A DNA stretch of 64,000 bases, from NCBI GenBank assembly GCA_964473105.1, contig CAYYNQ010000038.1, positions 8,103 to 72,102 on the forward strand, read 5' to 3'. Of this stretch, positions 44,076 to 52,744 are shown in pieces. A program made the translations under genes and the position numbers. How positions within the stretch are numbered: position 1 is the stretch's first letter; each line of letters opens with the position of its first letter. The stretch is from CAYYNQ01 sp964473105 (GTDB lineage: Bacteria > Sumerlaeota > Sumerlaeia > MVZB01). Below the pieces are notes generated by a model. That model worked only from the letters and a program-made list of their open reading frames with translations, did no database searches and had not been told where the DNA came from.

Positions 44076-45695
44076 TTATTGATCGTCGGTCATGCGCCTC
44101 GACTTCCGTCCGTAGGGTTCCCGCAGGGTTTGTCCCGGCATGGCACCCGTTGGCGCACCATTTTCCAGGACAAGTATTCCGTTCACGGCAACATGGTCCA
44201 CCCCGACCGGGTGTGACACGGGGTTTTCGTATGTGGCTGTGTCCCTTAATGTCTCGGGGTTGAAGACAACCAGATCAGCCTTCATCCCCGGTCGCAGGAC
44301 CCCGCGGTCCATACAGCCGATGCGTCGCGCCGGTGAGGAGGTCATCTTTCGGATCCCTTCCTCCCAGGTCAGCAGCCCCAGGTCCCGTACATAATGCGAC
44401 AGGAACTTTGCGTGGGATCCCCATCCCCGCGGATGGGGACGATCACCCACCAGTATTCCGTCGCTGCTTACCATGAAGTTGGGGTGCTTCAGGATCGACC
44501 GGACATTTTCCTCGTTGCCGATATGGGCCAGGCAGGAGACGCCCAGGCTGCTTTCCATCAGCAGGTCGACAAAGAATTCATAGCAGGACTTCCCGGCACG
44601 TTCTGCTGCATCGGGGAGGAACATCCCGACAATCTGCGGATCATGTTCGCCCTCGACACCGCCGATCTGCAGCATCTCCCACCCCATGGGAACGCTCCCG
44701 AACCCTTCCGAGCCGGTGACCTCCATGTCGTGCCTGAGGCGGTCATGAATATCCGCCGACTTCAGCCGTTCAAGGATCGCCTCGCTTCCGCCCTCTTGCA
44801 TCCAGTATGGAAGGAACGCGTGAAGATAGGTGTTCCCGGCCAGGTATGGATAACTGTCCATCGTGATCTCGATCCCGTCGGTCAGGGCCCTGTCCATTGC
44901 GGTCAGCAGTTCCGGGGCACGTCCCCTGTTCATGGGGTAGCCGACGTGACAATGTGTCAGGTGCAGCGAGACACCCGCACGGCGGGCAATCTCGATGGTG
45001 TCGTAGTTTGCCTGGAGTACGTCACGGCCGTAACTGCGGTGGTGCGGGCAGTAGAATCCGTTATAGGGTTTCAGGGCCCGGCACAGTTCCACCATCTCGT
45101 CATCGCTGGCATACATGCAGGGTGAATAGGTCAGGCCGGGCGACAGGCCGATACATCCCTCGGCCATGCAGCGGTCGACCAGGCTCTTCATTTGTTTCAT
45201 CTCGTCATTTTCGGGCGTTCGGTCTTCAATACCCATCACCAGCATCCGAATTGTGCCATGGGGAGCCAGCATCGCGACATTGACCGCCACGTTATTCTCA
45301 AACCGGTCAAGGTATGTGGTGATGTTCGTCCAGTCCCATTCCAGGTCCGGGCAACCATTCCAGGCGGACAACTGGTCCTGTAGGATGGCGGCCGTTTTCC
45401 TTGTCACCGGCGCCAGCCCGAGCCCGTCATGGCCAATGACGTCGGTTGTTACCCCCTGGTGGATTTTGCATTCATGAATCGGGTTGGCCAGCAGTTGCAG
45501 GTCGGAATGGGTGTGAAGGTCAATAAAACCCGGGCAGACAAAACCCCCATCGGCATGGATCACCTGTCTTGCAGATGCACTTTTCAGTTTCCCGACATCG
45601 GTAATCCGGTCACCGACGACAGCGATATCACCGTGATACCAAGGTGTGCCAGTCCCGTCATGGACCCTGCCATCCAGAATTAAGAGATCGTACAT
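44076..45695 (-). CDS. D-aminoacylase-like amidohydrolase (N-acyl-D-amino-acid deacylase family)
   Basis: A 539-residue amidohydrolase with the N-terminal DLLILDGRVHDGTGTP lead-in, PGFIDLHTHSDLQLL (HxH site), GHDGLGLAPV, GLSPGLTYSP, and the late VSSDGILVG (Asp). It matches the D-aminoacylase/dihydroorotase-like group that removes acyl groups from D-amino acids or opens cyclic amides. The ATG at 45695 starts MYDLLILDG, where the family begins; the upstream frame is unlikely to be translated. The ribosome site is weak. It follows the aminotransferase gene by 212 bp on the minus strand. Confidence 0.9.
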   Translation of the reverse strand: MYDLLILDGRVHDGTGTPWYHGDIAVVGDRITDVGKLKSASARQVIHADGGFVCPGFIDLHTHSDLQLLANPIHECKIHQGVTTDVIGHDGLGLAPVTRKTAAILQDQLSAWNGCPDLEWDWTNITTYLDRFENNVAVNVAMLAPHGTIRMLVMGIEDRTPENDEMKQMKSLVDRCMAEGCIGLSPGLTYSPCMYASDDEMVELCRALKPYNGFYCPHHRSYGRDVLQANYDTIEIARRAGVSLHLTHCHVGYPMNRGRAPELLTAMDRALTDGIEITMDSYPYLAGNTYLHAFLPYWMQEGGSEAILERLKSADIHDRLRHDMEVTGSEGFGSVPMGWEMLQIGGVEGEHDPQIVGMFLPDAAERAGKSCYEFFVDLLMESSLGVSCLAHIGNEENVRSILKHPNFMVSSDGILVGDRPHPRGWGSHAKFLSHYVRDLGLLTWEEGIRKMTSSPARRIGCMDRGVLRPGMKADLVVFNPETLRDTATYENPVSHPVGVDHVAVNGILVLENGAPTGAMPGQTLREPYGRKSRRMTDDQ

Positions 45696-45907
45696 GATCG
45701 TGTCCGTATTCTTCCCAAGGGATTCCGATACCCGTGCCCTGTCCGAGGCATCTTCAATATTGAAGGATCCGGTTGATTTTCGCATCCATGACCGCTTCCG
45801 GCATGGCCAGGTCGATTACGAATGCCAGCCTGTTCTGCTCTGGTCGTGATATGCTCAATGTTCACCGCATGGCCTGGCCATATATGCACAAGGTGGGGGC
45901 GCGGCCG

Positions 45908-47287
45908 TTATTGCGTCCGCGGGCGATCCTTCCTGGTCATCACCAGCAATTGTTTGAATGCCTCCGTGGTGATCGCGATATCATCCTCGGTGTGGATTCC
46001 CGATACCCAGCCGCCGGGCCAGGCAACAACGTCCACCCCGCCCAGGATCATCCCCACCCGGATCTTCCATATCAGGTGCGCAGGTGTGCCGCCTTTCAGG
46101 GCCCGGTAATGCACCCTTCCGGCATAGATGCTGTCGATGGTGATCTGGATGTCCTCATGGTTGGGAAAAATATGAAACCCGGAATATTCCCCGTAGACCA
46201 GCCAGTTTGAATCCTGTTCCCGGATTACATCATTGAGCGCGTTCCTAAGCATTTCCCCGTTTTTGGAAGCCTTTTCCGTGATGTCTGTCGTGGCGATCAA
46301 TTTCAGTGTCGCCAGTCCGGCGGCGGCGGAGATGGGATTGGCATTGAATGTCCCCTGGTGTGCGACACGGGACTTGTAGTTCCAGTCCGGGTCGTCCCTT
46401 GCCGTCAGGACATCCATGACGTCGGCACGTCCTGCAACCGCGCCGCCCGGGTATCCCCCTGCAAGGGTCTTTGCAAGCAGGGTAAGATCGGGGAACACGC
46501 CCAGTATTTCCTGTGCTCCGCCGGGGGCCACGCGGAATCCCGTGATCACCTCGTCAAATACCAGCAGGATTTTGTATTCATCCGCAATTTTTCTCAACTC
46601 GGCAATTACTTCAGGGCCTGTCGGGACCTGTCCGTAGGTTGAACCTGTCGGCTCGATGAATATCGCGCCGATTTCATCATCATCTGCCAGGATCTGCCTG
46701 ACCTGCTTCACGTTGTTCGGTTCACATAATATGATATTTTTCGTGGTTTCAGCCGGGATTCCCGCAGGGATTGTCCCGTCAAAGTGGGATGCGGCGGCGT
46801 AGGCGACCTGATCGTGCCATCCGTGGAAATGACTCTCGAACCGGATGATCCTGTCTTTTCCCGTGAAGGCCCGGGCCATTCGAATGGCCAGCAGGCTTGA
46901 TTCGGTCCCGGAGCTGGTGAACCGGACCTTCTCGGCACTGGGAACCATTCGGCAGATCAACTCGGCCCATTCCAATTCCAGCTCATGCGATGATCCGAAG
47001 TGTGTCCCCTTCTCCAGTTGCCGGCGTACGGCCTCGACAACGGCGGGATGATTGTGGCCGAGCAGGAACGCGCCGTGCCCCCCGAAATAATCGACGTATT
47101 CATTGCCGTCCACGTCCCATTTTCTGGAACCTTGTGCGCGTTCCATTGAAATCGGGTATGGTTTCAGGACACGGACGTCATGCGTCACGCCGCCGGGGAT
47201 GACCTTTTGAGCCCGCTCATATAAAGCCCGGGAGTTCGGGGTTTTTCCGACATAATGGTTTTCGATGACCGAGCCAACCGTTTCCAT
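45908..47287 (-). CDS. class III PLP aminotransferase, glutamate-1-semialdehyde aminomutase-like
   Basis: A 459-residue PLP enzyme of the class III group. Visible are GGHGAFLLGHNHPAV, FTSSGTESSLLAIRMARAFTG, FESHFHGWHD, the cofactor Asp in VFDEVITGFR, and the Schiff-base lysine in LLAKTLAGGYPGGAVAG. The lysine context resembles HemL. Many HemL-like proteins outside heme clusters are transaminases or aminomutases of unknown substrate, and no heme genes are here. It is the first gene on the minus strand from the divergent region at 47288-47626, with a D-aminoacylase-like gene downstream. Together they may handle amino compounds, which is inference. Confidence 0.91.
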   Translation of the reverse strand: METVGSVIENHYVGKTPNSRALYERAQKVIPGGVTHDVRVLKPYPISMERAQGSRKWDVDGNEYVDYFGGHGAFLLGHNHPAVVEAVRRQLEKGTHFGSSHELELEWAELICRMVPSAEKVRFTSSGTESSLLAIRMARAFTGKDRIIRFESHFHGWHDQVAYAAASHFDGTIPAGIPAETTKNIILCEPNNVKQVRQILADDDEIGAIFIEPTGSTYGQVPTGPEVIAELRKIADEYKILLVFDEVITGFRVAPGGAQEILGVFPDLTLLAKTLAGGYPGGAVAGRADVMDVLTARDDPDWNYKSRVAHQGTFNANPISAAAGLATLKLIATTDITEKASKNGEMLRNALNDVIREQDSNWLVYGEYSGFHIFPNHEDIQITIDSIYAGRVHYRALKGGTPAHLIWKIRVGMILGGVDVVAWPGGWVSGIHTEDDIAITTEAFKQLLVMTRKDRPRTQ

Positions 47288-47626
47288 TCATATCCTCGAT
47301 TTCACGCCGGGTGGCCGGGAGGAAAATGGATCCTCGAGACCTTCCCGTTCGATGCAAAACCACCGGGCGACCCGGTTATCCACGATGGCTTGATCATAGC
47401 CTGCCGGGGTGATGAAGTCTAATGGTCTGTCGATGTCCATGCATGAGATTTCGTTGCAGCCGCAGGTTGATATATCATTCAAAGTTGGCCGGCTGAATGA
47501 TGAAATCACTTCTATCAGGTATGGGTTTGGGGTAGTATTCAGGCCGCCTCCCATCGATTGAAGGCGTGGACTTGGTGGTCATGTGCCGCCACCTCCTGAA
47601 TTTTGAGGGAAGGGACATCTGCTTGC
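47288..47626. other. divergent promoter region without a gene
   Basis: This 339 bp stretch separates the aminotransferase gene (minus) from the aldolase gene (plus). An 88-codon minus frame at 47288-47554 has no family resemblance and I do not call it. The stretch carries the inverted repeat listed separately. Confidence 0.6.
47474..47501. promoter_or_regulatory. inverted repeat, candidate operator
   Basis: ATCATTCA and TGAATGAT are perfect 8-base inverted repeats with a 12-base spacer that contains GGCCGGC. The site lies in a divergent promoter between the aminotransferase and aldolase genes, where one regulator could control both. Confidence 0.4.
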
Positions 47627-48451
47627 ATGCAACTCCCGGCCATTCAGCAATTCCGTCAGAAACTCGCTGACGACGAGCCTGTTTTTGGGCTCTGGGTCAC
47701 GCTGGAATCTGCCAGTATCACGGAGATGGCGGTTGCCCTTGGGATGGACTGGGTTGTGATTGACGCGGAACACGGGCACCTCGACTGGAGGGATATCATC
47801 GGGCATGTCCGCGCGGCAGTTCGCAGTCGGACTGTTGTCGTTGTTCGTGTCGCTGAACTGAACAGGGGGGTCATCAAGCGGGTGCTGGACATCGGTGCGG
47901 ACGGGGTGATTGTCCCGTGGGTCGAGACGGCTGACCAGCTTGGCGAAGCTGTTGCCTGCGCCCGTTATCCAACCGAAGGTGTTCGTGGGATTGGCGCTGA
48001 ACGGGCCACCGGTTGGGGGGAATGTGTCGGCGAACATGTGTCGGATGCAAATGGGAACATCCTGGTCATTCCCCTGATTGAATCGGTGAAGGCGGGGGAT
48101 AACATCGACGAGATGCTCGGGGTTCCGGGCGTCGATCTTTTTTTCATCGGGCCCAGCGATTTCTCGGCCACTGCAGGGTATCGTGGGCAATGGGAGGGCC
48201 CCGGCGTGGCTGATAAGATCCTGGCGGTCAAGGACAGGATCCGGGCTGCAGGCAAGCAATGCGGCCTGCTGGCAACCAGCAACGAGAACCTGATCGCCCG
48301 TGGTGATGCAGGTTTCCGGATGCTTGGGATCGGGATCGACGGCAGCCTTTTGTTGAGGGGCATCCATGGCGCCCTCGCCGCCATCGGCCGTGACCGGAAG
48401 ATAACGCCCACGCTGGATCCAAATGACCCTGCAGGCAGTCAGTCTGGATAA
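47627..48451 (+). CDS. HpcH/HpaI-family class II aldolase
   Basis: A 274-residue TIM-barrel aldolase of the HpcH/HpaI family. Typical stretches are FGLWVTLESASITEMAVALG, DWVVIDAEHGHLDW, VRVAELNRGVIKRVLDIGADGVIVPWVET (metal Glu in a later strand, IPLIES), and FFIGPSDFSATAGY (metal Asp). These enzymes cleave 2-keto-3-deoxy acids or 4-hydroxy-2-oxo acids to pyruvate and an aldehyde with a divalent metal. The ATG at 47627 gives the usual N-terminus; a TTG at 47603 is possible. The gene is divergent from the aminotransferase and converges on the lactonase gene, with 25 bp between the stops. Confidence 0.93.
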   Translation: MQLPAIQQFRQKLADDEPVFGLWVTLESASITEMAVALGMDWVVIDAEHGHLDWRDIIGHVRAAVRSRTVVVVRVAELNRGVIKRVLDIGADGVIVPWVETADQLGEAVACARYPTEGVRGIGAERATGWGECVGEHVSDANGNILVIPLIESVKAGDNIDEMLGVPGVDLFFIGPSDFSATAGYRGQWEGPGVADKILAVKDRIRAAGKQCGLLATSNENLIARGDAGFRMLGIGIDGSLLLRGIHGALAAIGRDRKITPTLDPNDPAGSQSG

Positions 48452-48476
48452 ATCACATCACGGATTCACCGGTAGG

Positions 48477-49553
48477 TTATTCTTCTGGAGGCAGCTGGTA
48501 GCCGGGAGTGGCCAGCCGGGTGCGGTATAATGCATTTCCTGCCGTGATATAAAGGATATCAGCATCCTGGCCGCGGCCGAACCCGACATTGGTCGGTGGT
48601 TCGGGGGTCGGGATATGGCCGACTTTCTCCCCATCAGGGGTGTAGATATAAATTCCGGGGTCGGTCTTGTGCATCAACGCCACATAGATGTTCCCCAAGG
48701 TATCCGCCACAAGCCCGTCGGGGCCGTGCTCGAATTCGACCAGGATTTCCCTAAACTCCACGTTCCCGTCCTCGGCTAGGTCGTAGGCCCTCAGTGAACG
48801 GTCAACCACCTGGGTCACGGAATCCGGCTGCAGGCGGTCAAAGGCGATGGCTCCGTTGTCGCTGTTGATCACATACAGGGTCTTCTGGTCGGGGGATATG
48901 CACACTCCGTTGGGTTTGGACATATTCGTGATGATCCGGTGGACCGAGCCGTCGGGATCAATCCGGTAAACACCCATCACGGGCTGGCCCATGGGCTCAT
49001 GCCCAAGATACTTGGGGTCGCTGAAATAAATCCTGCCCCTTTCGTCAATCGTGATGTCATTGGGCGCATTGAAGGGGACACCCTCATACAGTCCCGCAAT
49101 GATGTGGCTTTTCCCGGTTTTGACATCGGTGCGGATGACTCTGCGGCCGCCGTAGTCCGCTCCCTCCGCGACGACCATGTTCCCCTGTGCATCGAACTTG
49201 ATGCCGTTTGACATGCCACTGGGCGAACGAAATATCCTTGTTTCATCAGTTGCGGGGTCGTATTGCCAAAGGTGACCGGCCTCGAGGGCCCCTTTGGCGT
49301 CGCGACACTTGAAGGTGAATGTAATGTCGCTGAAATAGACCATCCCATCGTGTCCGACGGCAACGCCCTCGGTCAGCACACACCCGCCGTCAAACAGTTT
49401 TTCGAGCTTCAGGTCTTGAGGAACAATTTGATCGGGAATGCCAACCCTGCCGCTGGATTTACAGCCTGTTGCGAGGATGACAAGGATCATTGCCGCACGG
49501 AGTGCTGCAGGGAAGGGGCCGGATTGCCCCGGGATTTTTGTTCTGGTTTTCAT
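48477..49553 (-). CDS. SMP-30/gluconolactonase-like lipoprotein
   Basis: A 358-residue six-bladed propeller of the SMP-30 group. The N-terminus has a hydrophobic stretch ending LVILATGCKSSG, which looks like a lipoprotein signal with the lipid Cys near residue 24. Family motifs are VLTEGVAVGHDGMVYFSD (Glu), NAPNDITIDERGRIYFSD (Asn), KPNGVCISPDQKTLYVIN (Asn) and DGLVADTLGNIYVA (Asp). It probably opens a sugar lactone at the cell envelope. It lies 139 bp downstream of the ABC importer genes on the same strand, which suggests that the imported substrate is a sugar acid or its lactone. The ATG at 49553 starts the leader; upstream frame is unlikely to be coding. Confidence 0.9.
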   Translation of the reverse strand: MKTRTKIPGQSGPFPAALRAAMILVILATGCKSSGRVGIPDQIVPQDLKLEKLFDGGCVLTEGVAVGHDGMVYFSDITFTFKCRDAKGALEAGHLWQYDPATDETRIFRSPSGMSNGIKFDAQGNMVVAEGADYGGRRVIRTDVKTGKSHIIAGLYEGVPFNAPNDITIDERGRIYFSDPKYLGHEPMGQPVMGVYRIDPDGSVHRIITNMSKPNGVCISPDQKTLYVINSDNGAIAFDRLQPDSVTQVVDRSLRAYDLAEDGNVEFREILVEFEHGPDGLVADTLGNIYVALMHKTDPGIYIYTPDGEKVGHIPTPEPPTNVGFGRGQDADILYITAGNALYRTRLATPGYQLPPEE

Positions 49554-49692
49554 CCGTGAAAACTTACTCTGGTATTCCCCGGAGCTTTCATTGCTGCATG
49601 GAGTCAGCACGACAAGTGTAGCACAGCAGGTCGTGTCCGTAATCAAAATTCAGGCCATGCCCCCGGTGGTCATGACCAACAGCAGCGATCCG

Positions 49693-50796
49693 TCAGATTT
49701 TGGGTGAATCCATCAGGCTTCTTCCGGTCGTTCTTTCAAACAGGTGCAGCTTGTCAGGCCTGAACTGGACGGGGATCCGGTCGCCGGGAACAAACCGGTC
49801 CGTGGGGCTTGTGCGTGCCTTGAAGGTCGATCCGTTCAGCTCCAGTGTCAGGAACAGGTCGCTGCCCATGGGTTCCCGCACCAGGACCGTCGGGCTGGCG
49901 GTCGGTGCCCCGTCCATCCCGACCTCGATGTCCTCAGGCCGGATGCCGAGCTGGATTTCGGCAGGTGTATCTGCACGCAGGCGGCCGGATGTCTGTGTGC
50001 CCAGTTCGCAGACAAAACCGTTTCCGATCATCTCCCATCGACCTTCCCCCGAATTTCGAAGCGTCCCGTCAAACAGGTTCATCGGGGGTGCGCCCACAAA
50101 CCCGGCGACGAAGGCGTTCGCGGGCTGATTGTAGATTTCATCGGGTGTTCCGAGCTGCTGGATTTTCCCCCCGTTAAGGACGGCGATCCTGTCGGACATG
50201 ACCAGTGATTCAGCCTGGTCATGGGTGACATAGATAAAGGTCTTCTTCAGCTCGCCGTGGAGCCGCTTGAGTTCGGTACGCATGGAGTCACGCAGCTTCG
50301 CGTCCAGGTTGGAGAGCGGTTCATCCAGCAGGAACAGCCGCGGATTACGCACGATTGCACGGGCTAGGGCCACGCGTTGACGCTCACCCCCGCTCAGTTC
50401 CCGGGGTTTTCGATCCAGGAGCGGGCCAATCAGCATCTTTTTCGCGGCATTCCGGACCCGGCGCTCAACTTCGTGTGGCGGGGTTTTTCGCATCCGTAGT
50501 CCAAAGGCGATATTCTCACGGACCCTCATGTGGGGATACAGCGCGTAGGTCTGGAAGACCATCGCCACGTCCCTGCGCTCGGGCGGAAGTTCCGTTACGT
50601 CATCCTCATCGAACCAGACCCGCCCGCTGGATGTGGACTCGAGTCCGGCAATGATGTTCAGCGTGGTGGATTTACCGCAGCCCGAGGGCCCCAGGAGTGT
50701 CAGGAATTCATTTTGGGCTGTTTCCAGGGAAATATCGTCCACGGCGCTAACGCCGCCGAAGTTTTTTGTGATGTTTTTAAGGACTATTCTTGCCAC
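49693..50796 (-). CDS. ABC transporter ATP-binding protein (MalK/UgpC type)
   Basis: A 367-residue ATPase. Walker A is GPSGCGKST (residues 36-44), the signature is LSGGERQRVALARA, Walker B is LFLLDEPLSNLDAKL, and the H-loop is in FIYVTHDQAE. The C-terminal OB-type domain (about 240-367, IRPEDIEVG) is typical of the MalK/UgpC group that energises sugar importers. The start is a GTG at 50796. It is the fourth gene of the importer set, 99 bp after the second permease. In this group one ATPase may serve several importers. Confidence 0.96.
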   Translation of the reverse strand: MARIVLKNITKNFGGVSAVDDISLETAQNEFLTLLGPSGCGKSTTLNIIAGLESTSSGRVWFDEDDVTELPPERRDVAMVFQTYALYPHMRVRENIAFGLRMRKTPPHEVERRVRNAAKKMLIGPLLDRKPRELSGGERQRVALARAIVRNPRLFLLDEPLSNLDAKLRDSMRTELKRLHGELKKTFIYVTHDQAESLVMSDRIAVLNGGKIQQLGTPDEIYNQPANAFVAGFVGAPPMNLFDGTLRNSGEGRWEMIGNGFVCELGTQTSGRLRADTPAEIQLGIRPEDIEVGMDGAPTASPTVLVREPMGSDLFLTLELNGSTFKARTSPTDRFVPGDRIPVQFRPDKLHLFERTTGRSLMDSPKI

Positions 50797-50895
50797 GGCT
50801 CTTCTACCATTCTGTATCCTTGCATGTTTTCACTCCTTATGCCCCCTGTCGGGGATTGGGTTGTGGGTTTTCCGCCCGTCACGCACCAGTTTGTT

Positions 50896-51753
50896 TCATC
50901 CCGTTACCGAACCTCCGATTCCATGGACAATAAAACGCTGGAGGATGAAGGCGAGCACGATCGGTAAAAGTATCACCAGGACTCCCGCGGCGGCGATGAT
51001 CGTGAAAGAAACCTGCAACTCCTGAGTGAAATCTGAAATGAGGACCGTCACGGGCATGGCATGAATCGTCGACGTGAACAGCAGCGGGTAAAGGAAGTCT
51101 CCCCATGACGTGATGAACGAGAAGATCCCGATGCCGATCATGCCCGGTGCCGTTACGGGCAGGAAAACGCGAAAAAGAGCCCCGAGGCGTGTACACCCAT
51201 CCATTCGAGCGGCCCTTTCCAGATCGATGGGTACGGTCTGAAAATAACCCTTCAGGATCCAGATGGTAAAGGGAAGCGTGAAGGTGGATTGTGCGAGGAT
51301 CACGGCCAGATGCGTATCCAGCAGGCCGTAGCTCCGTATGACCAGGTACATCGGGACCATGATCGCAACTCCGGGAACACTGCGGGAACCCAGGTAGAGG
51401 AAAAGCAGCAACAGGCTGCCCCTGAACCGCACCCGGGCCAGCGAGTAAGCTGCCATGGACCCAAAGAACAGGTTGATGGTCATGACAAAGGTCGCGATCA
51501 GCAGGCTGTTGAGGATGGCCCTGGGGATTTGTCGTGCCGCAGCCTTCCCGACTTCCGCGGACCGCCCCTCTTGTGTAAAGAACATCCGGTAGTTCTCGAG
51601 CGTGGGTTTTCGGGGAATCCAGTGCATCTGAACGGCCTCGTTATCCTGCATGAAACTGACCGATGCCACCCAGAAGAACGGCGTCAGGACATAGAACATG
51701 GCAACGATTACGAGCAGATGCAGGATGATTTTGCGGGTGGGTGTGTCTTGCAT
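50896..51753 (-). CDS. ABC transporter permease, MalG-like
   Basis: A 285-residue inner-membrane permease with about six hydrophobic helices. The EAA loop that contacts the ATPase reads DLERAARMDGCTRLGALFRVFLP. The N-terminus IILHLLVIVAMFYVLTPFFWV is that of carbohydrate permeases of the MalG family. The ATG at 51753 lies 14 bp after the stop of the first permease. The reading frame stays open much further upstream through that other permease gene, but the MalG-type N-terminus fixes the start here. Confidence 0.93.
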   Translation of the reverse strand: MQDTPTRKIILHLLVIVAMFYVLTPFFWVASVSFMQDNEAVQMHWIPRKPTLENYRMFFTQEGRSAEVGKAAARQIPRAILNSLLIATFVMTINLFFGSMAAYSLARVRFRGSLLLLFLYLGSRSVPGVAIMVPMYLVIRSYGLLDTHLAVILAQSTFTLPFTIWILKGYFQTVPIDLERAARMDGCTRLGALFRVFLPVTAPGMIGIGIFSFITSWGDFLYPLLFTSTIHAMPVTVLISDFTQELQVSFTIIAAAGVLVILLPIVLAFILQRFIVHGIGGSVTG

Positions 51754-51767
51754 TGTGTATTCCCCCG

Positions 51768-52709
51768 TCAACCCTGGACCGATCCCCGGCGATACAACAG
51801 ACGTATGTATACGACGGCAAGTCCCATTGTGATCAGCGTGATCAGGTATGAGTAAGCATTGGCCCCCCCGAAGTTGAGCCGGGAGAACGCCTCCTTGTAG
51901 GTCTGCCATGCGATCAGGTTCGTCGCGTCGCCCGGGCCGCCCCCGGTCAGCGTGAAGATCAGGTCGAATGCGCGGAACGCATTCATGGTCTCGAAGATGG
52001 CGACCACCTTGATGGGGTGGACCAGCCATGGCAGCGTGATGTTTCGAAACCGGTTCCAGGCATTGGCGCCGTCCACGCGTGATGCACGATACTGTTCCGA
52101 GGGTATGGCCTGAAGTGCGGCCAGGAAAATGATCGTCGCGAATGGAACACTTCTCCACACGTAGGCCGCAACCGCAACATTCAGGGCAATGGTGGGGGAA
52201 GCCATTCCCAGATAGTCTGTCCCCGACCCCGTCATTCCGCTGAAAATCTGATGACCACGTCCCAGTAACTGGTTGAATGCCCCCTTGTCCGAGAAGAGTC
52301 CCATCCACATTAGCCCGTTGACAACACCCGGTACAGCCCATGGAACCAGGAGCAGTGCCCGCGCGATGCCGCGACCGGCGAACTTCTCGTTGAAGAGGGT
52401 GGCGATCGCAATCGCGATCATGATCACGAGGGCAACCGAGAGGCCCGTGAAGTAGAGGGTGATCCCGATGGAATGCCAGAACTTGGGGCTGGCCAGGATT
52501 TCGGCATAATTTTGCAGCCACACGAAGTCAAAGATCTCCGGGCGGCGCAGGTTGTAGTGGTGCAGGCTGTACCAGAAGGACACCAGGACAGGATATGCAA
52601 CCAGTACCAGAATCAGTCCTGTCGTGGGTACATTGATGAGAAGGGCAAACCGTCGGTCACCCCTTTCTATCGCATTCTCGGATCTGTGGCCTGCGCGGTC
52701 TGTCATCAT
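51768..52709 (-). CDS. ABC transporter permease, MalF-like
   Basis: A 313-residue inner-membrane permease with about six helices. It has the EAA loop SEQYRASRVDGANAWNRFRNITLP and the conserved TGGGPGDATNLIAWQTYKEAF near the last helices, as in MalF/UgpA-type sugar permeases. The N-terminal LILVLVAYPVLVSFWYSL is the first helix. It follows the binding-protein gene by 35 bp and precedes the partner permease, forming a standard importer with the ATPase further down. Confidence 0.95.
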   Translation of the reverse strand: MMTDRAGHRSENAIERGDRRFALLINVPTTGLILVLVAYPVLVSFWYSLHHYNLRRPEIFDFVWLQNYAEILASPKFWHSIGITLYFTGLSVALVIMIAIAIATLFNEKFAGRGIARALLLVPWAVPGVVNGLMWMGLFSDKGAFNQLLGRGHQIFSGMTGSGTDYLGMASPTIALNVAVAAYVWRSVPFATIIFLAALQAIPSEQYRASRVDGANAWNRFRNITLPWLVHPIKVVAIFETMNAFRAFDLIFTLTGGGPGDATNLIAWQTYKEAFSRLNFGGANAYSYLITLITMGLAVVYIRLLYRRGSVQG

Positions 52710-52744
52710 TCAGTCCAGGAGCGTGTCCCGTCGGCCGGGAAACC

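Noticed and set aside
47288..47554. 88-codon minus-strand frame before the aminotransferase
   Set aside because: It has no homology cue and occupies the promoter region of the aminotransferase gene.
51754..52521. Long upstream extension of the MalG-like permease frame
   Set aside because: It overlaps the MalF-like permease in another frame of the same strand. The normal MalG N-terminus begins at 51753.
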